A stretch of DNA of 64,000 bases from positions 103,417 to 167,416 of the forward strand of contig NZ_JBJIAA010000013.1 in the NCBI RefSeq assembly GCF_045310695.1. Reading direction: 5' to 3'. A model generated the notes under the pieces. It searched no databases and was not told the DNA's origin. It saw only the letters and a program-made list of their open reading frames with translations. Positions within the stretch are counted from its first letter, which is position 1; every line of letters starts with the position of its first letter. Origin of the DNA: Clostridium_S neuense. Lineage in GTDB: Bacteria > Bacillota > Clostridia > Clostridiales > Clostridiaceae. Positions 36,399 to 44,723 of the stretch are shown piece by piece. The position numbers and the translations under genes were made by a program.

Positions 36399-37682
36399 CT
36401 ATGTTCTTAATTTATACTCGGAAGGTGTTACCCCCTCAATCTTTTTAAATACTCTGCTAAAATAGTTTGGATCATTATACCCTACTTCATAGCAGATTTC
36501 TTTTATACTTCCAAAACCACTTTCCATCATATCTTTAGCTTTTTCAATTCTTAAATCCGTAAGATAATCCATATAATTTTTGCCTACTGAAGCTTTAAAT
36601 ATTTTACTAAAATAAAATGAACTTACTCCAACGTGATGAGCAGTTTCTTCTAAAGTAATGTCTTTGTTATAGTTCTCCTTAATAAATTCTTTAGCTTTTT
36701 CTAATAATTCCCCATGCTCACTATTTATTCTTCTGTCAGCTGCAGTAAAATCCTGCTCCGCCAGTTTACTTTTTTGCTCCTCTTTATTTGAATCATTAAA
36801 ATCTTCATAGTGATTAATACCGCTGACGCTTGAGCTAAGAGCTTCACTGTAAGATTTAGAAAGCCTTTCTATGCTGTTATAATTTCTTCCTATACCAATG
36901 CTTATATTAATCCCTATTTTTTTTCTTATAGCCTCTGCCATTTTGCCAGCGAGAGATACAGACTCTAGCTTTATAGTATATTCGTCTGAGTTTTCACTGC
37001 ACTGAACAAACATAACAATATTCTTTGTAAACATGCTGCTTATGATGGCATCGTAATGAGGCTTTATAAACTCCTCCAGGCAGCTTTTAACCTTGCTTTT
37101 CACTTCATTAGTTATTTCATCATTAATTCTTACTACCATACAGTATCCAGCTTCGAATTTAAGATTTAAATAATTGAGATATGCTTTATAATCAATAGCC
37201 TTCAAATTATCCGATATAATTGCATAAACAAGTTCATTTTCCAGCATAGGCAGCATTGCATAGATTTTTTCTTTAAGATCAAATTCCACGGTCCTATTTC
37301 TTTTTTGTTCTTCTAATATATCCAAAGCCTTATTAATTCTTTTAATAAGTTCATCCTTTTTAAAGGGTTTAAGTATATAATCCTTTACCTCATTTACTAT
37401 AGCTTCCTTTGCATAAGCAAAATAATCATAAGCTGTAAGTATAATAAAATACGTGTTATTTAAACTCTTTTTTAGCTCCTTTATTGCTTCAAGTCCATTT
37501 ATACCTGGCATTTTTATATCTGCAATAACAATATCCGGCTTAACATTAAACCCTATTTCTATGGCTTCCCTTCCATTTTTAGCTTCATATATATTAAATA
37601 CCTCTGTAAAAGTATTGGCTATTACCTTTTTAACTGCCTTTCTTTCTAATTCCTCATCATCTGCAATAAGTAAGTTAAACAT
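36399..37682 (-). CDS. yesN: YesN-type response regulator (REC + AraC helix-turn-helix)
   Basis: This 427-residue protein has an N-terminal receiver domain with DD at 8-9, phosphoacceptor Asp55 in ADIKMPG, and a Lys in YILKPFKK. A middle region follows, then a C-terminal AraC DNA-binding domain (about 325-427; LEETAHHVGVSSFYFSKIF, IKEICYEVGYNDPNYFSRVF). It is the output partner of the LytS-like kinase encoded immediately upstream. In C. beijerinckii an equivalent XylFII-LytS-YesN trio activates xylFGH in response to D-xylose, and the gene order here is the same. Confidence 0.93.
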   Translation of the reverse strand: MFNLLIADDEELERKAVKKVIANTFTEVFNIYEAKNGREAIEIGFNVKPDIVIADIKMPGINGLEAIKELKKSLNNTYFIILTAYDYFAYAKEAIVNEVKDYILKPFKKDELIKRINKALDILEEQKRNRTVEFDLKEKIYAMLPMLENELVYAIISDNLKAIDYKAYLNYLNLKFEAGYCMVVRINDEITNEVKSKVKSCLEEFIKPHYDAIISSMFTKNIVMFVQCSENSDEYTIKLESVSLAGKMAEAIRKKIGINISIGIGRNYNSIERLSKSYSEALSSSVSGINHYEDFNDSNKEEQKSKLAEQDFTAADRRINSEHGELLEKAKEFIKENYNKDITLEETAHHVGVSSFYFSKIFKASVGKNYMDYLTDLRIEKAKDMMESGFGSIKEICYEVGYNDPNYFSRVFKKIEGVTPSEYKLRT

Positions 37683-37712
37683 TTTATTCCTCCATATTGT
37701 TTCAATTTGTCC

Positions 37713-39182
37713 TTAGTATTTTGTGCTAAAAGGAATTCTTATAAACATTTTTGTACCCTGCCCTATTTTACTTTCAATACTAAAAACATCATCAAAATTA
37801 TATAGTACCCTTAATCTCTTAATTACATTAGAAAGTCCAATTCCAGAGGTATGGTGACAATTACTTGACTGTTCCTCACAAGCTAGCAGCTTCTTTATCT
37901 TTTCCTCTGAAATACCAACCCCATTATCCTCAATTTCAATTATACATTGATTATCCCTTTTATATATTCTAAGACTAATTATTCCGCCTTCTTCTCTTCC
38001 TTCTATGCCATGTATAAATGCGTTTTCTACAAGGGGCTGAAGTGTCATACCTGGAAGAGGGAGCTTTTTAAGCTTGTCGTCTACCTCTACATTAAACTTT
38101 ATTCTATCTCTAAATCTAGTTTCTTGAATATGCGCATATTTCTTAATTATTTCAACCTCTTGACCAATAGTAGACTGAGCCTCAAGAGCACTTAAGCTGT
38201 ATCTAAGTATATCCGCTACATACACAATAAGCTTTTCTGTTTCTTCAGCATCTTCAATAACAGCAGTTTGAACTATAGTATTAAGTGTATTAAACAAAAA
38301 ATGAGGATTTATTTGTGATTGAAGCACCTTAAGCCTAGTTTCCTTTAACATATTTTCTACGAGTAGGTTTTTCATTTCCTGGTCTCTAAGCTGTTTCTCA
38401 ACATTTGCTTTTTCCTTTATCTTTTTTATGAGATTATCTATGGCTTTAACCATTTTATTAAAACCTTCTGCTAAAACCTCTATTTCATAGATAGAATAAT
38501 CTATTTTAACAGCTTCAAATTTTCCCTTCGATACCTTTTGAGAATGAAGCATAAGCTTTTCTAAGGGTACAGTAATTGTATTGGAAAAAACGATTGCAAA
38601 ACCTATACACCATATAATAATAAAGAGTAAAAGCATAATTATTATATTGCTATTTTTTCTAGTTGCATTCTCTAAAAGCTTATACTGCTGATTATTATAC
38701 TTTAAATAGTTTGCTTGAAGTCTTTTAACATAATCATCACAAAAGCCTGCCATTTTCTTTGTTTCTTGGAAATCCGGGTAAAACACATCAGCTTTATTAT
38801 TTGAAGTATACTTTTTAAGTGTTCTATCTCCGGATTCCCTGTAGCTTTGTATAACTCCCTTTATATCCAGTAAAATCACACCGTTATCATTATCCAAGAC
38901 CTCTTGTAGGCTTTTAACCTTATTCATGGCACTTTCTCCATATTTAATATAATCCTCCCAATCAGATGGAGAATTAGTTGTAAAATACTTATCAAAATAC
39001 AGTACAGATAAATTCATATCCTGATTTATGCCATCAATCTTCATAAGCCGTCCAAGCATATCACTGTACTTAACTTCAAAGGATTTTGTATTGAATATAG
39101 AATAAAGATTTATTGATGTCATAAGCACTACAATAAATGCAATAAAGGTGAGCAGCTTAAACTTTAAACTTTTACGATTCAT
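37713..39182 (-). CDS. lytS: LytS/YesM-type sensor histidine kinase
   Basis: This 489-residue membrane kinase has transmembrane helices at about 9-29 and 181-203 flanking an external four-helix-like sensor. A HAMP region follows, then a His_kinase domain with phosphoacceptor His in QINPHFLFNTLN and an ATP-binding domain with DNGVGIS and SGIGLSNV. The external domain probably contacts the membrane-anchored sugar-binding protein encoded 5 bp upstream (39188). It phosphorylates the YesN-type regulator encoded 30 bp downstream. Function in xylose sensing is inferred from synteny with the described clostridial system. Confidence 0.93.
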   Translation of the reverse strand: MNRKSLKFKLLTFIAFIVVLMTSINLYSIFNTKSFEVKYSDMLGRLMKIDGINQDMNLSVLYFDKYFTTNSPSDWEDYIKYGESAMNKVKSLQEVLDNDNGVILLDIKGVIQSYRESGDRTLKKYTSNNKADVFYPDFQETKKMAGFCDDYVKRLQANYLKYNNQQYKLLENATRKNSNIIIMLLLFIIIWCIGFAIVFSNTITVPLEKLMLHSQKVSKGKFEAVKIDYSIYEIEVLAEGFNKMVKAIDNLIKKIKEKANVEKQLRDQEMKNLLVENMLKETRLKVLQSQINPHFLFNTLNTIVQTAVIEDAEETEKLIVYVADILRYSLSALEAQSTIGQEVEIIKKYAHIQETRFRDRIKFNVEVDDKLKKLPLPGMTLQPLVENAFIHGIEGREEGGIISLRIYKRDNQCIIEIEDNGVGISEEKIKKLLACEEQSSNCHHTSGIGLSNVIKRLRVLYNFDDVFSIESKIGQGTKMFIRIPFSTKY

Positions 39183-39187
39183 AGCCT

Positions 39188-40162
39188 TTACTCCTTCTTA
39201 TTTTTATTGTAGGAATCTACATTGCTTTGAGTAACAACTATGGACTTCGTGATATTAATGCTCTTTAAAGCCTTCCCACTAATTTTATCCATAATCATAT
39301 TTATGCTTTCATATCCCATATCATAGGGTCTTTGTACAATTGAAGCATATATAATACTGCTTCTTATAAAGGCTAAAGTTTCAGGCAAATCATCAAAGCA
39401 TATTATTGTAATTTTGTTCTGCAAGTTATTTTCCACAACTGATTTAGCAGCACCTATTCCATCAACAGCACTTACGCAGTATAAAAAATTCACTTCAGGA
39501 TGCTCCCTTATAATTTTCTCTGCGGCAAGCTTTGCATTAAGCTCATTGGAATTTGAAGATTCCACAGAAACTATGTCTACTCCAGGCTTAGTACTTAAAT
39601 AATTTTTAAAACCATTTAACCTTTGAACCTGATTTGTTGTATCAAAACCGGCCATTATGACACCAATTTTAGGATCTTCACTTGCTTTTTCCCATAAAAC
39701 CTCTCCAGCTTTTTTTCCTGCTTCCACATTATCCGTTCCAACATATGCAATTCGCTTACTTTGCCTTGCATCTGTATCTATAGTAATTACAGGAATGCCC
39801 TTTTCAATCCCTTTATCTATAATAGATGAATATTTTTGTTCCTCTTGAACATAAGTTATTATTCCGTTAACCTTTGCAGCAATATTCATGTTAATAAGGT
39901 TTAAATCTTCATCTGCATTTGCCGTGCTTGAACCATAATATTCTAATATACATCCTCTTTCCTTAGCTGCTTTTTCAGCGCCCTTTTTTACTATCTGCCA
40001 GTAGGGATTATCCTTAACATGGGCAATCAATGCTATTCTGGGCTGTTTTATATTCACCTCAGTATTTTGAACAGTTTTAAAATTGGCAAGCTTTATGACA
40101 GCTGCAAAAATAAAAATCAGCAATACCGCAATAAGTATATGCATTCTGTGTTTTCTAAGCAT
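39188..40162 (-). CDS. xylFII: Membrane-anchored sugar-binding sensor protein (XylFII-like)
   Basis: This 324-residue protein has one N-terminal transmembrane helix (about 8-28) without a lipobox and a type I periplasmic-binding fold: PRIALIAHVKDNPYWQIVKK, IPVITIDTDARQSKR, YVGTDNVEAGKKAG. It is the first gene of the sensor trio. In the described system XylFII binds xylose outside and activates LytS directly. Its binding site is not certified here, so another pentose is possible. A TTTCCTCC-complement (GGAGGAAA) ribosome site precedes the ATG. Confidence 0.9.
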   Translation of the reverse strand: MLRKHRMHILIAVLLIFIFAAVIKLANFKTVQNTEVNIKQPRIALIAHVKDNPYWQIVKKGAEKAAKERGCILEYYGSSTANADEDLNLINMNIAAKVNGIITYVQEEQKYSSIIDKGIEKGIPVITIDTDARQSKRIAYVGTDNVEAGKKAGEVLWEKASEDPKIGVIMAGFDTTNQVQRLNGFKNYLSTKPGVDIVSVESSNSNELNAKLAAEKIIREHPEVNFLYCVSAVDGIGAAKSVVENNLQNKITIICFDDLPETLAFIRSSIIYASIVQRPYDMGYESINMIMDKISGKALKSINITKSIVVTQSNVDSYNKNKKE

Positions 40163-40331
40163 TTTTATCTTTCCTCCTATTTAGAATGACATGCGCTGTT
40201 TTTAAAACCTTTACATATATTCTATCAAAGAGTACTGCTTTTATATACTTTTAAATATTTCCATTATTAAAGAGACTGTAGCACTAAAAAATTATTAAAC
40301 TGTAATTTAACATCTTTAGTACCACAACCCC

Positions 40332-41561
40332 TTAGATTAAAACAGTAAAACAAATAGACTTTCCATCCTCACTTACTGCAGAAATTCTTCCATGGTGATT
40401 ATCTACTATAGATTTTGCAATTGAAAGTCCAATTCCATAGCCTCCGGTTTCTCTAGACCTTGAAGCATCAGACCTGTAGAATCTATCAAATAATTTATCT
40501 ATATTATATTTATCTATATTATCCGCCGTATTATATACTTCCAGCTTTGCTCCTTTTTTTACAGCAGATAAAGAAATTTTGATGCTTTTTTCCGCATTAG
40601 AGTATTTTGTGGCATTGTCAACAAGGGTAGAAACAAGCTGACGTATACTTCCCTCATCTCCATAAAGCTTGAGCCCCGGCTGAATGTCCATTATTAACTT
40701 TTTATTTTGTTTTTCTGCAATAACCTCGAAGGGAAATGCTGCCTCGAAAACTGCATTGCTTAAATCAAAATCAGAAAATACCAGTTTTATATCACCCTCG
40801 TTCATTTTAGAAAGCATTAAAAGATTCTTCACAAGCTTATCAAGACGGTTCGTTTGGTTTCGAATGCTTGTAATCCATTCATTTTTGCCAGAAGTCATCT
40901 CAAGCACATCTGCATTAGCCGATATAATTGCAAGTGGTGTCTTTATCTCATGTCCTGCGTCTGTAATAAACTGCTTTTGCTTTTCCATGCTTTCAATTAT
41001 TGGATTAATTGCTTTCTTAGAAAAAATTGATACAAGGATAAATACAAGCAGAAGAGTAACTAATGCAACGGTGCAAGAAATAAGTAAAAATGAAGTTATT
41101 TCCTGATTCTGCATTCTATAATCTATGAATATAAACATTGAACCATATGGTTCATCTACTACAGCATACTTATAAATATCTTCATGTCCACTTTTTTTGC
41201 CGCTCATGAGTATTTTATTTGCATAGACCAATGCATCCTCTGAAGTAACCGCCGCAACATGCTGTGTATCCATTTCTTTAATGCTGCCATCTTTATTAAC
41301 CTTTACTATAAAATATCGTGTTTGAAACTGAGTTTCTGGATTTATCTCAAAACCAAATTTTTGCTCATTAAGTACAGCTGTTCCCTTTTTGTATTTGGGG
41401 AACTCTCCCTGATTTTCCGAAAGAATTTTAATGGCACCATTGGCTTTGCGATCCATCTCATAATAATTAACCATATTAATGGAACCAAGGAGAATAAACA
41501 CAACCAAAGCCAGCGACCCCATTGTAATCATAATAAATCTTCTTTGCAATTTTTTAATCAT
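40332..41561 (-). CDS. Sensor histidine kinase (OmpR-partner type)
   Basis: This 409-residue kinase has transmembrane helices at about 11-31 and 155-178 around a sensor domain of roughly 120 residues. The phosphoacceptor His lies in DAGHEIKTPLAIISAN, and the ATP-binding boxes are VDNATKYSN, RFYRSDASRSRETGGYGIGL and the following glycine-rich loop. It is encoded 23 bp after its response regulator gene and so belongs to the alarmone-synthetase/two-component operon. The stimulus is unknown. No clear terminator follows. Confidence 0.93.
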   Translation of the reverse strand: MIKKLQRRFIMITMGSLALVVFILLGSINMVNYYEMDRKANGAIKILSENQGEFPKYKKGTAVLNEQKFGFEINPETQFQTRYFIVKVNKDGSIKEMDTQHVAAVTSEDALVYANKILMSGKKSGHEDIYKYAVVDEPYGSMFIFIDYRMQNQEITSFLLISCTVALVTLLLVFILVSIFSKKAINPIIESMEKQKQFITDAGHEIKTPLAIISANADVLEMTSGKNEWITSIRNQTNRLDKLVKNLLMLSKMNEGDIKLVFSDFDLSNAVFEAAFPFEVIAEKQNKKLIMDIQPGLKLYGDEGSIRQLVSTLVDNATKYSNAEKSIKISLSAVKKGAKLEVYNTADNIDKYNIDKLFDRFYRSDASRSRETGGYGIGLSIAKSIVDNHHGRISAVSEDGKSICFTVLI

Positions 41562-41584
41562 TTGTTTTATCCTCCTTACTCGTA

Positions 41585-42256
41585 CTACTCTACTTCTAGC
41601 TTGTAGCCTGCTCCTCTCACTGCCTTAATTTTCACATTAGCCTCTAAGGCTTCAAGCTTTTTACGCAAATAAGATATGTACACCCATACAACATTCGTCT
41701 CGGCTTCTGAATCATATCCCCAAATTCGTTCCATAAACTGTTCTGCAGAAATCAACCGTTTTGGGTTATTCATTAGCATTTCAAGCATCTGAAACTCCTT
41801 ATTTCCAAGCCTTAGTGAAGATTTTTCATTTGACAATTCATAGTTTTCTTTATTAAGGCTGATATTACCCACTTCTATTATATTGGGTGTAAATTCAGAT
41901 TTTCGCCTTGTCATAGCTCGTATTCTAGCAAGAAGTTCTCCCATAGCAAAGGGTTTACTTAAGTAATCATCTGCTCCCTTATCAAGCCCAACAATTCTAT
42001 CTTCAATTTCAGCCCTTGCAGTAAGCATCAAAACCGGTGTATAGATTCCCTTTTTTCTTAACTGCTCCAGTACCTCAAGTCCGCTAAGCTTTGGCATCAT
42101 AATGTCTAAAATAAGTGCATCATAGTTCTCAGAAAACGCAAAGTCAATTGCCGCTGCTCCGTCATAAACAGCATCCACTGAATAATTATTATGTTTTAAA
42201 ATAGCAACTAAGGCATTTGACAGTTCTTTTTCGTCTTCAGCCAGTAAAAGTCTCAT
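41585..42256 (-). CDS. OmpR/PhoB-family response regulator
   Basis: This protein of about 223 residues has a receiver domain with ED at 7-8, phosphoacceptor Asp51 in LILDIMMPKLSG and Lys in DYLSKPFAMGEL. A winged-helix DNA-binding domain follows, ending EANVKIKAVRGAGYKLEV. I start at ATG 42256, since GGAG lies 9 nt upstream; an in-frame ATG at 42271 has only a weak site. The gene overlaps the 3' end of the RelA/SpoT-like gene by 20 bp, indicating coupled translation. It is followed by its kinase gene. Confidence 0.93.
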   Translation of the reverse strand: MRLLLAEDEKELSNALVAILKHNNYSVDAVYDGAAAIDFAFSENYDALILDIMMPKLSGLEVLEQLRKKGIYTPVLMLTARAEIEDRIVGLDKGADDYLSKPFAMGELLARIRAMTRRKSEFTPNIIEVGNISLNKENYELSNEKSSLRLGNKEFQMLEMLMNNPKRLISAEQFMERIWGYDSEAETNVVWVYISYLRKKLEALEANVKIKAVRGAGYKLEVE

Positions 42257-42923
42257 CTTTATCTTCTCCATCTCTATCTTTTATTTGTGTTATCATATCT
42301 CGAATGGTCTGTAAATTCAAATCCGTTGAAGCAATTTCGTCTGCACATCTCTTTAACTCCTCAACAATCATCTTTTCACTTTGAATACTTTTCTTATATT
42401 TTAATTGATGCTCCAAGCTTGCCCAGCAATCCATTGCAATAGTGCGTATTTGAAGTTCACAGTACACCATTTCAACTCGATTTTCTAAATGTATTGGCAC
42501 CTTCAAAATCATATGATAGCTTCGATAACCACTTGGTTTGGGATTTTTAATATAATCTTTTTCATTAATAATTTTAATATCCTTCTGATTTCTTAGCATA
42601 TTTACAATCCAATAAATATCCTCTAAAAACCTGCAAATAACACGTATTCCAGCTGCATCATGAATTTCACTTAAAGCACTATTTACAGTGACAGGAAGTT
42701 TTTTTCTCTCTAGCTTCTCTTTCATACTTTTAGCTGACTTAATTCTTGCTTTACAGTGTTCAATTGGGTCTTCAAGTTTTTCTCCTAATCTACATTTTCG
42801 AATAATATCCAATCTTGAAATCACTTCAATAATTGCTCCCTCTAATAATACATAGGATTCTTTATAAAATTCCTGTTCCGGCAATAGTGTATCACATTTA
42901 ATGTCATATTTAAGCTGCTGCAT
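42237..42923 (-). CDS. Small alarmone synthetase (RelA/SpoT synthetase domain only)
   Basis: This protein of about 228 residues has a lone RelA/SpoT nucleotidyltransferase domain. It shows RIKSAKSMKEKL, GIRVICRFLEDIYWIVNML, KPSGYRSYHMIL and the substrate motif ELQIRTIAMDCWASLEHQLKY. It has no hydrolase, TGS or ACT domain, so it belongs with RelQ/RelP-type synthetases making (p)ppGpp from ATP and GTP/GDP. I chose ATG 42923 with GGGAGG upstream; the frame extends 24 codons further without a site. Overlap with the response regulator gene suggests a shared operon linking alarmone production and the two-component system. Confidence 0.92.
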   Translation of the reverse strand: MQQLKYDIKCDTLLPEQEFYKESYVLLEGAIIEVISRLDIIRKCRLGEKLEDPIEHCKARIKSAKSMKEKLERKKLPVTVNSALSEIHDAAGIRVICRFLEDIYWIVNMLRNQKDIKIINEKDYIKNPKPSGYRSYHMILKVPIHLENRVEMVYCELQIRTIAMDCWASLEHQLKYKKSIQSEKMIVEELKRCADEIASTDLNLQTIRDMITQIKDRDGEDKDETFTG

Positions 42924-43083
42924 AATATATTTCCTCCCAAATTTTATATATGATAAACAAAATAAAAAATTTAAAGCTGGTGCTGGTAATTTCAATCTTT
43001 TAGCTTGTCCATCTATACAAATTATATTCCTCCAACCTTAAACGAACCTTAAAATATTATAAAGATATTTTAAATTATATAAG

Positions 43084-43527
43084 CTAAAAAAACTTATTAA
43101 TTCTATCATCTACGGTCACGCTGGAAAATGCTATAATAGTCTCTGTCATTGCATAGGAAGATACATTGTTTATAAATTCTTCTATTTCGTCTAAAGTTTT
43201 AACTGATAATTTAACTAAAAAACATCCATCACCAGCAGTCCTATAACACCATTCACTTCTTTTATATTCCTTAATGAAATCTTTAAATTTTTCATACTGT
43301 CCATTTCTCATGGTTACCTTAATTATGCAATCAATGGACAGTCCAAGCCTCTTTTTATTTATTTTAATTGTATACCCTTCAATAATGCCATCTTCCTCCA
43401 TTCTTCTTACTCTTTCAGTAACTGCTGGTGGTGAAAGCTTTATATGTTTAGATAATTCCCTTATAGATAATCTGCTATCCTTTTGTAACTCTTCTAAAAT
43501 CAACAAATCTATTTCATCTAATTTCAT
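43084..43527 (-). CDS. Lrp/AsnC-family transcriptional regulator
   Basis: This 147-residue protein has an N-terminal helix-turn-helix (LDEIDLLILEELQKDSRLSI, then IKLSPPAVTERVRRME) and a C-terminal RAM/AsnC ligand domain. GAGGAG precedes the ATG. Proteins of this family respond to amino acids and form octamers. It is divergent from the AhpD-like gene 137 bp away and may control it. The amino acid ligand cannot be told, though the next gene along, beyond the AhpD-like one, is a glycine-regulated transporter. Confidence 0.93.
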   Translation of the reverse strand: MKLDEIDLLILEELQKDSRLSIRELSKHIKLSPPAVTERVRRMEEDGIIEGYTIKINKKRLGLSIDCIIKVTMRNGQYEKFKDFIKEYKRSEWCYRTAGDGCFLVKLSVKTLDEIEEFINNVSSYAMTETIIAFSSVTVDDRINKFF

Positions 43528-43664
43528 TTGTAAGCACTCCTCTAAAATATTCTTTTAAATGACATATTTATTATTATATTATGTAGCATTTAAAATACAC
43601 AACCAATACTATACCTTGTATAATATTAATTGTAAGAAAAATATATTTATAGAGGAGAGATATT

Positions 43665-44081
43665 ATGGCAAAAATAACTTTTTCACAAAATGGGAACTCA
43701 CCCTTTGAAAGGCTATTAGGTCACAATAATTTTATCTTAAAAAACTGGTCGTCTTTAGAAGAATGCTTTTTTAGCAGTACCACATTTGCACCCAAGCTAA
43801 AAGAAGAAGTGAGACGTACTCTTGCTTTCAACAATGGATGTAAATATTGTATGGCCAAAGGCAGTCCTTCTAGCGAAATAGCTGATTCTAAAATTCTAAT
43901 TGCTGTTAAAATTGCAGATATTATTTCTAAAAATCAACCTATTGATGATGAATGTTTCAATAACTTAAGAACCGAGTTTAATGACAGTGAAATTTCCGAG
44001 CTTATTGCCTTTATATGTTTTATAACAGCTTCTCAAAAATTTGGAGCATTACTTAATTTAGAGCCAAGCTGTCCAATTTAG
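43665..44081 (+). CDS. AhpD/carboxymuconolactone decarboxylase-like protein
   Basis: This 138-residue protein has the CMD/AhpD-type helical core with a redox CxxC in AFNNGCKYCMAKGSPSSE. In AhpD the second Cys is followed by xxxHis; here that position is Gly, so the proton-relay His is missing and a peroxidase-reductase role is doubtful. GGAGAG lies ahead of the ATG. It is divergent from the Lrp-type regulator, which probably controls it. The substrate is unknown. No terminator is evident before the riboswitch region. Confidence 0.8.
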   Translation: MAKITFSQNGNSPFERLLGHNNFILKNWSSLEECFFSSTTFAPKLKEEVRRTLAFNNGCKYCMAKGSPSSEIADSKILIAVKIADIISKNQPIDDECFNNLRTEFNDSEISELIAFICFITASQKFGALLNLEPSCPI

Positions 44082-44269
44082 CAATAAATATGATATAAAA
44101 AATACAGCATTAATCCTTTGCCATATATTTCACTTGCGATTATGCTTCAATTAACAATGTATCAAAAAATAAATTGTTATACACTATATATTGCAATTTA
44201 TCATTGATTATGATGAGCTTTTTTCAATTAAAAAGGTATTTTATTAAGATATAAAGAACAAGATCCTTA

Positions 44270-44298
44270 TTGCACCTCAATCAATTATGTATTACTAT
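44270..44298 (+). promoter_or_regulatory. Promoter of the glycine riboswitch transcript
   Basis: TTGCAC and TACTAT are separated by 17 bp, giving a start near 44305, just ahead of the first aptamer. The -10 is imperfect. The 190 bp before it hold nothing recognisable. Confidence 0.5.
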
Positions 44299-44313
44299 GT
44301 AATAATAGTTCAG

Positions 44314-44584
44314 ATGAAGATAGCGGGAGAGCTATGGCTATAGCCATTCACCGAAGAAGTAAATCTTTCAGGTATCTATATATACTTTTAAAGTAAATTT
44401 ACTATTTGTTTCTCATAAATTCACAGAAACATTGAAATTTTATAAAAACAAATAACAATTTACTAATTAAACTTATATAACTAGAGATGACCGTTATTGG
44501 ATGAACCCTTGGAGAGACTCTTAAAGAGCACCGAAGGAGAAAGCTGTAAAAGCGAAACTCTCAGGTAAAAGGACAGGGGAAGAG
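44314..44584 (+). promoter_or_regulatory. Tandem glycine riboswitch with long linker
   Basis: Aptamer I spans about 44314-44378: GCGGGAGAG, CACCGAAGAAGTAAATCTTT and CAGGTA, closed by AGATA/TATCT. Aptamer II spans about 44483-44584: GGATGAACCC, TTGGAGAGACTC, CACCGAAGGAGAAAGC, GAAACTCTCAGGTAAAAGGA and CAGGGG. These are the conserved blocks of glycine riboswitches. The two are normally joined by a short linker, but here about 100 nt separate them, including its own hairpin (TATTTGTTT 44403-44411 with AAACAAATA 44446-44454). The element precedes a CycA-like transporter, so glycine probably controls glycine/alanine/serine transport. Confidence 0.93.
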
Positions 44585-44674
44585 TAACATATCTTGCAAA
44601 ACAACATATTATAAGTTACTTCATTTATATCTTATCTGTCCCATTTGTATCTCCAACAAAAATACTTACATAGG

Positions 44675-44706
44675 AAAGGGCATTCTTTATATACATGCCT
44701 TTTGAC
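44675..44706 (+). terminator. Probable expression-platform hairpin of the riboswitch
   Basis: AAAGGGCAT at 44675 pairs with ATGCCTTT ending at 44703 and runs into a short T stretch (TTTTGACT) just before the AGGAGG site of the transporter gene. Upstream, CTGTCCC (about 44636-44642) can pair with the GGACAGGGG at the 3' edge of aptamer II, giving a plausible switch. The weak U-tract leaves room for a translational mechanism. Confidence 0.5.
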
Positions 44707-44723
44707 TAAGATGGAGGAATAAA

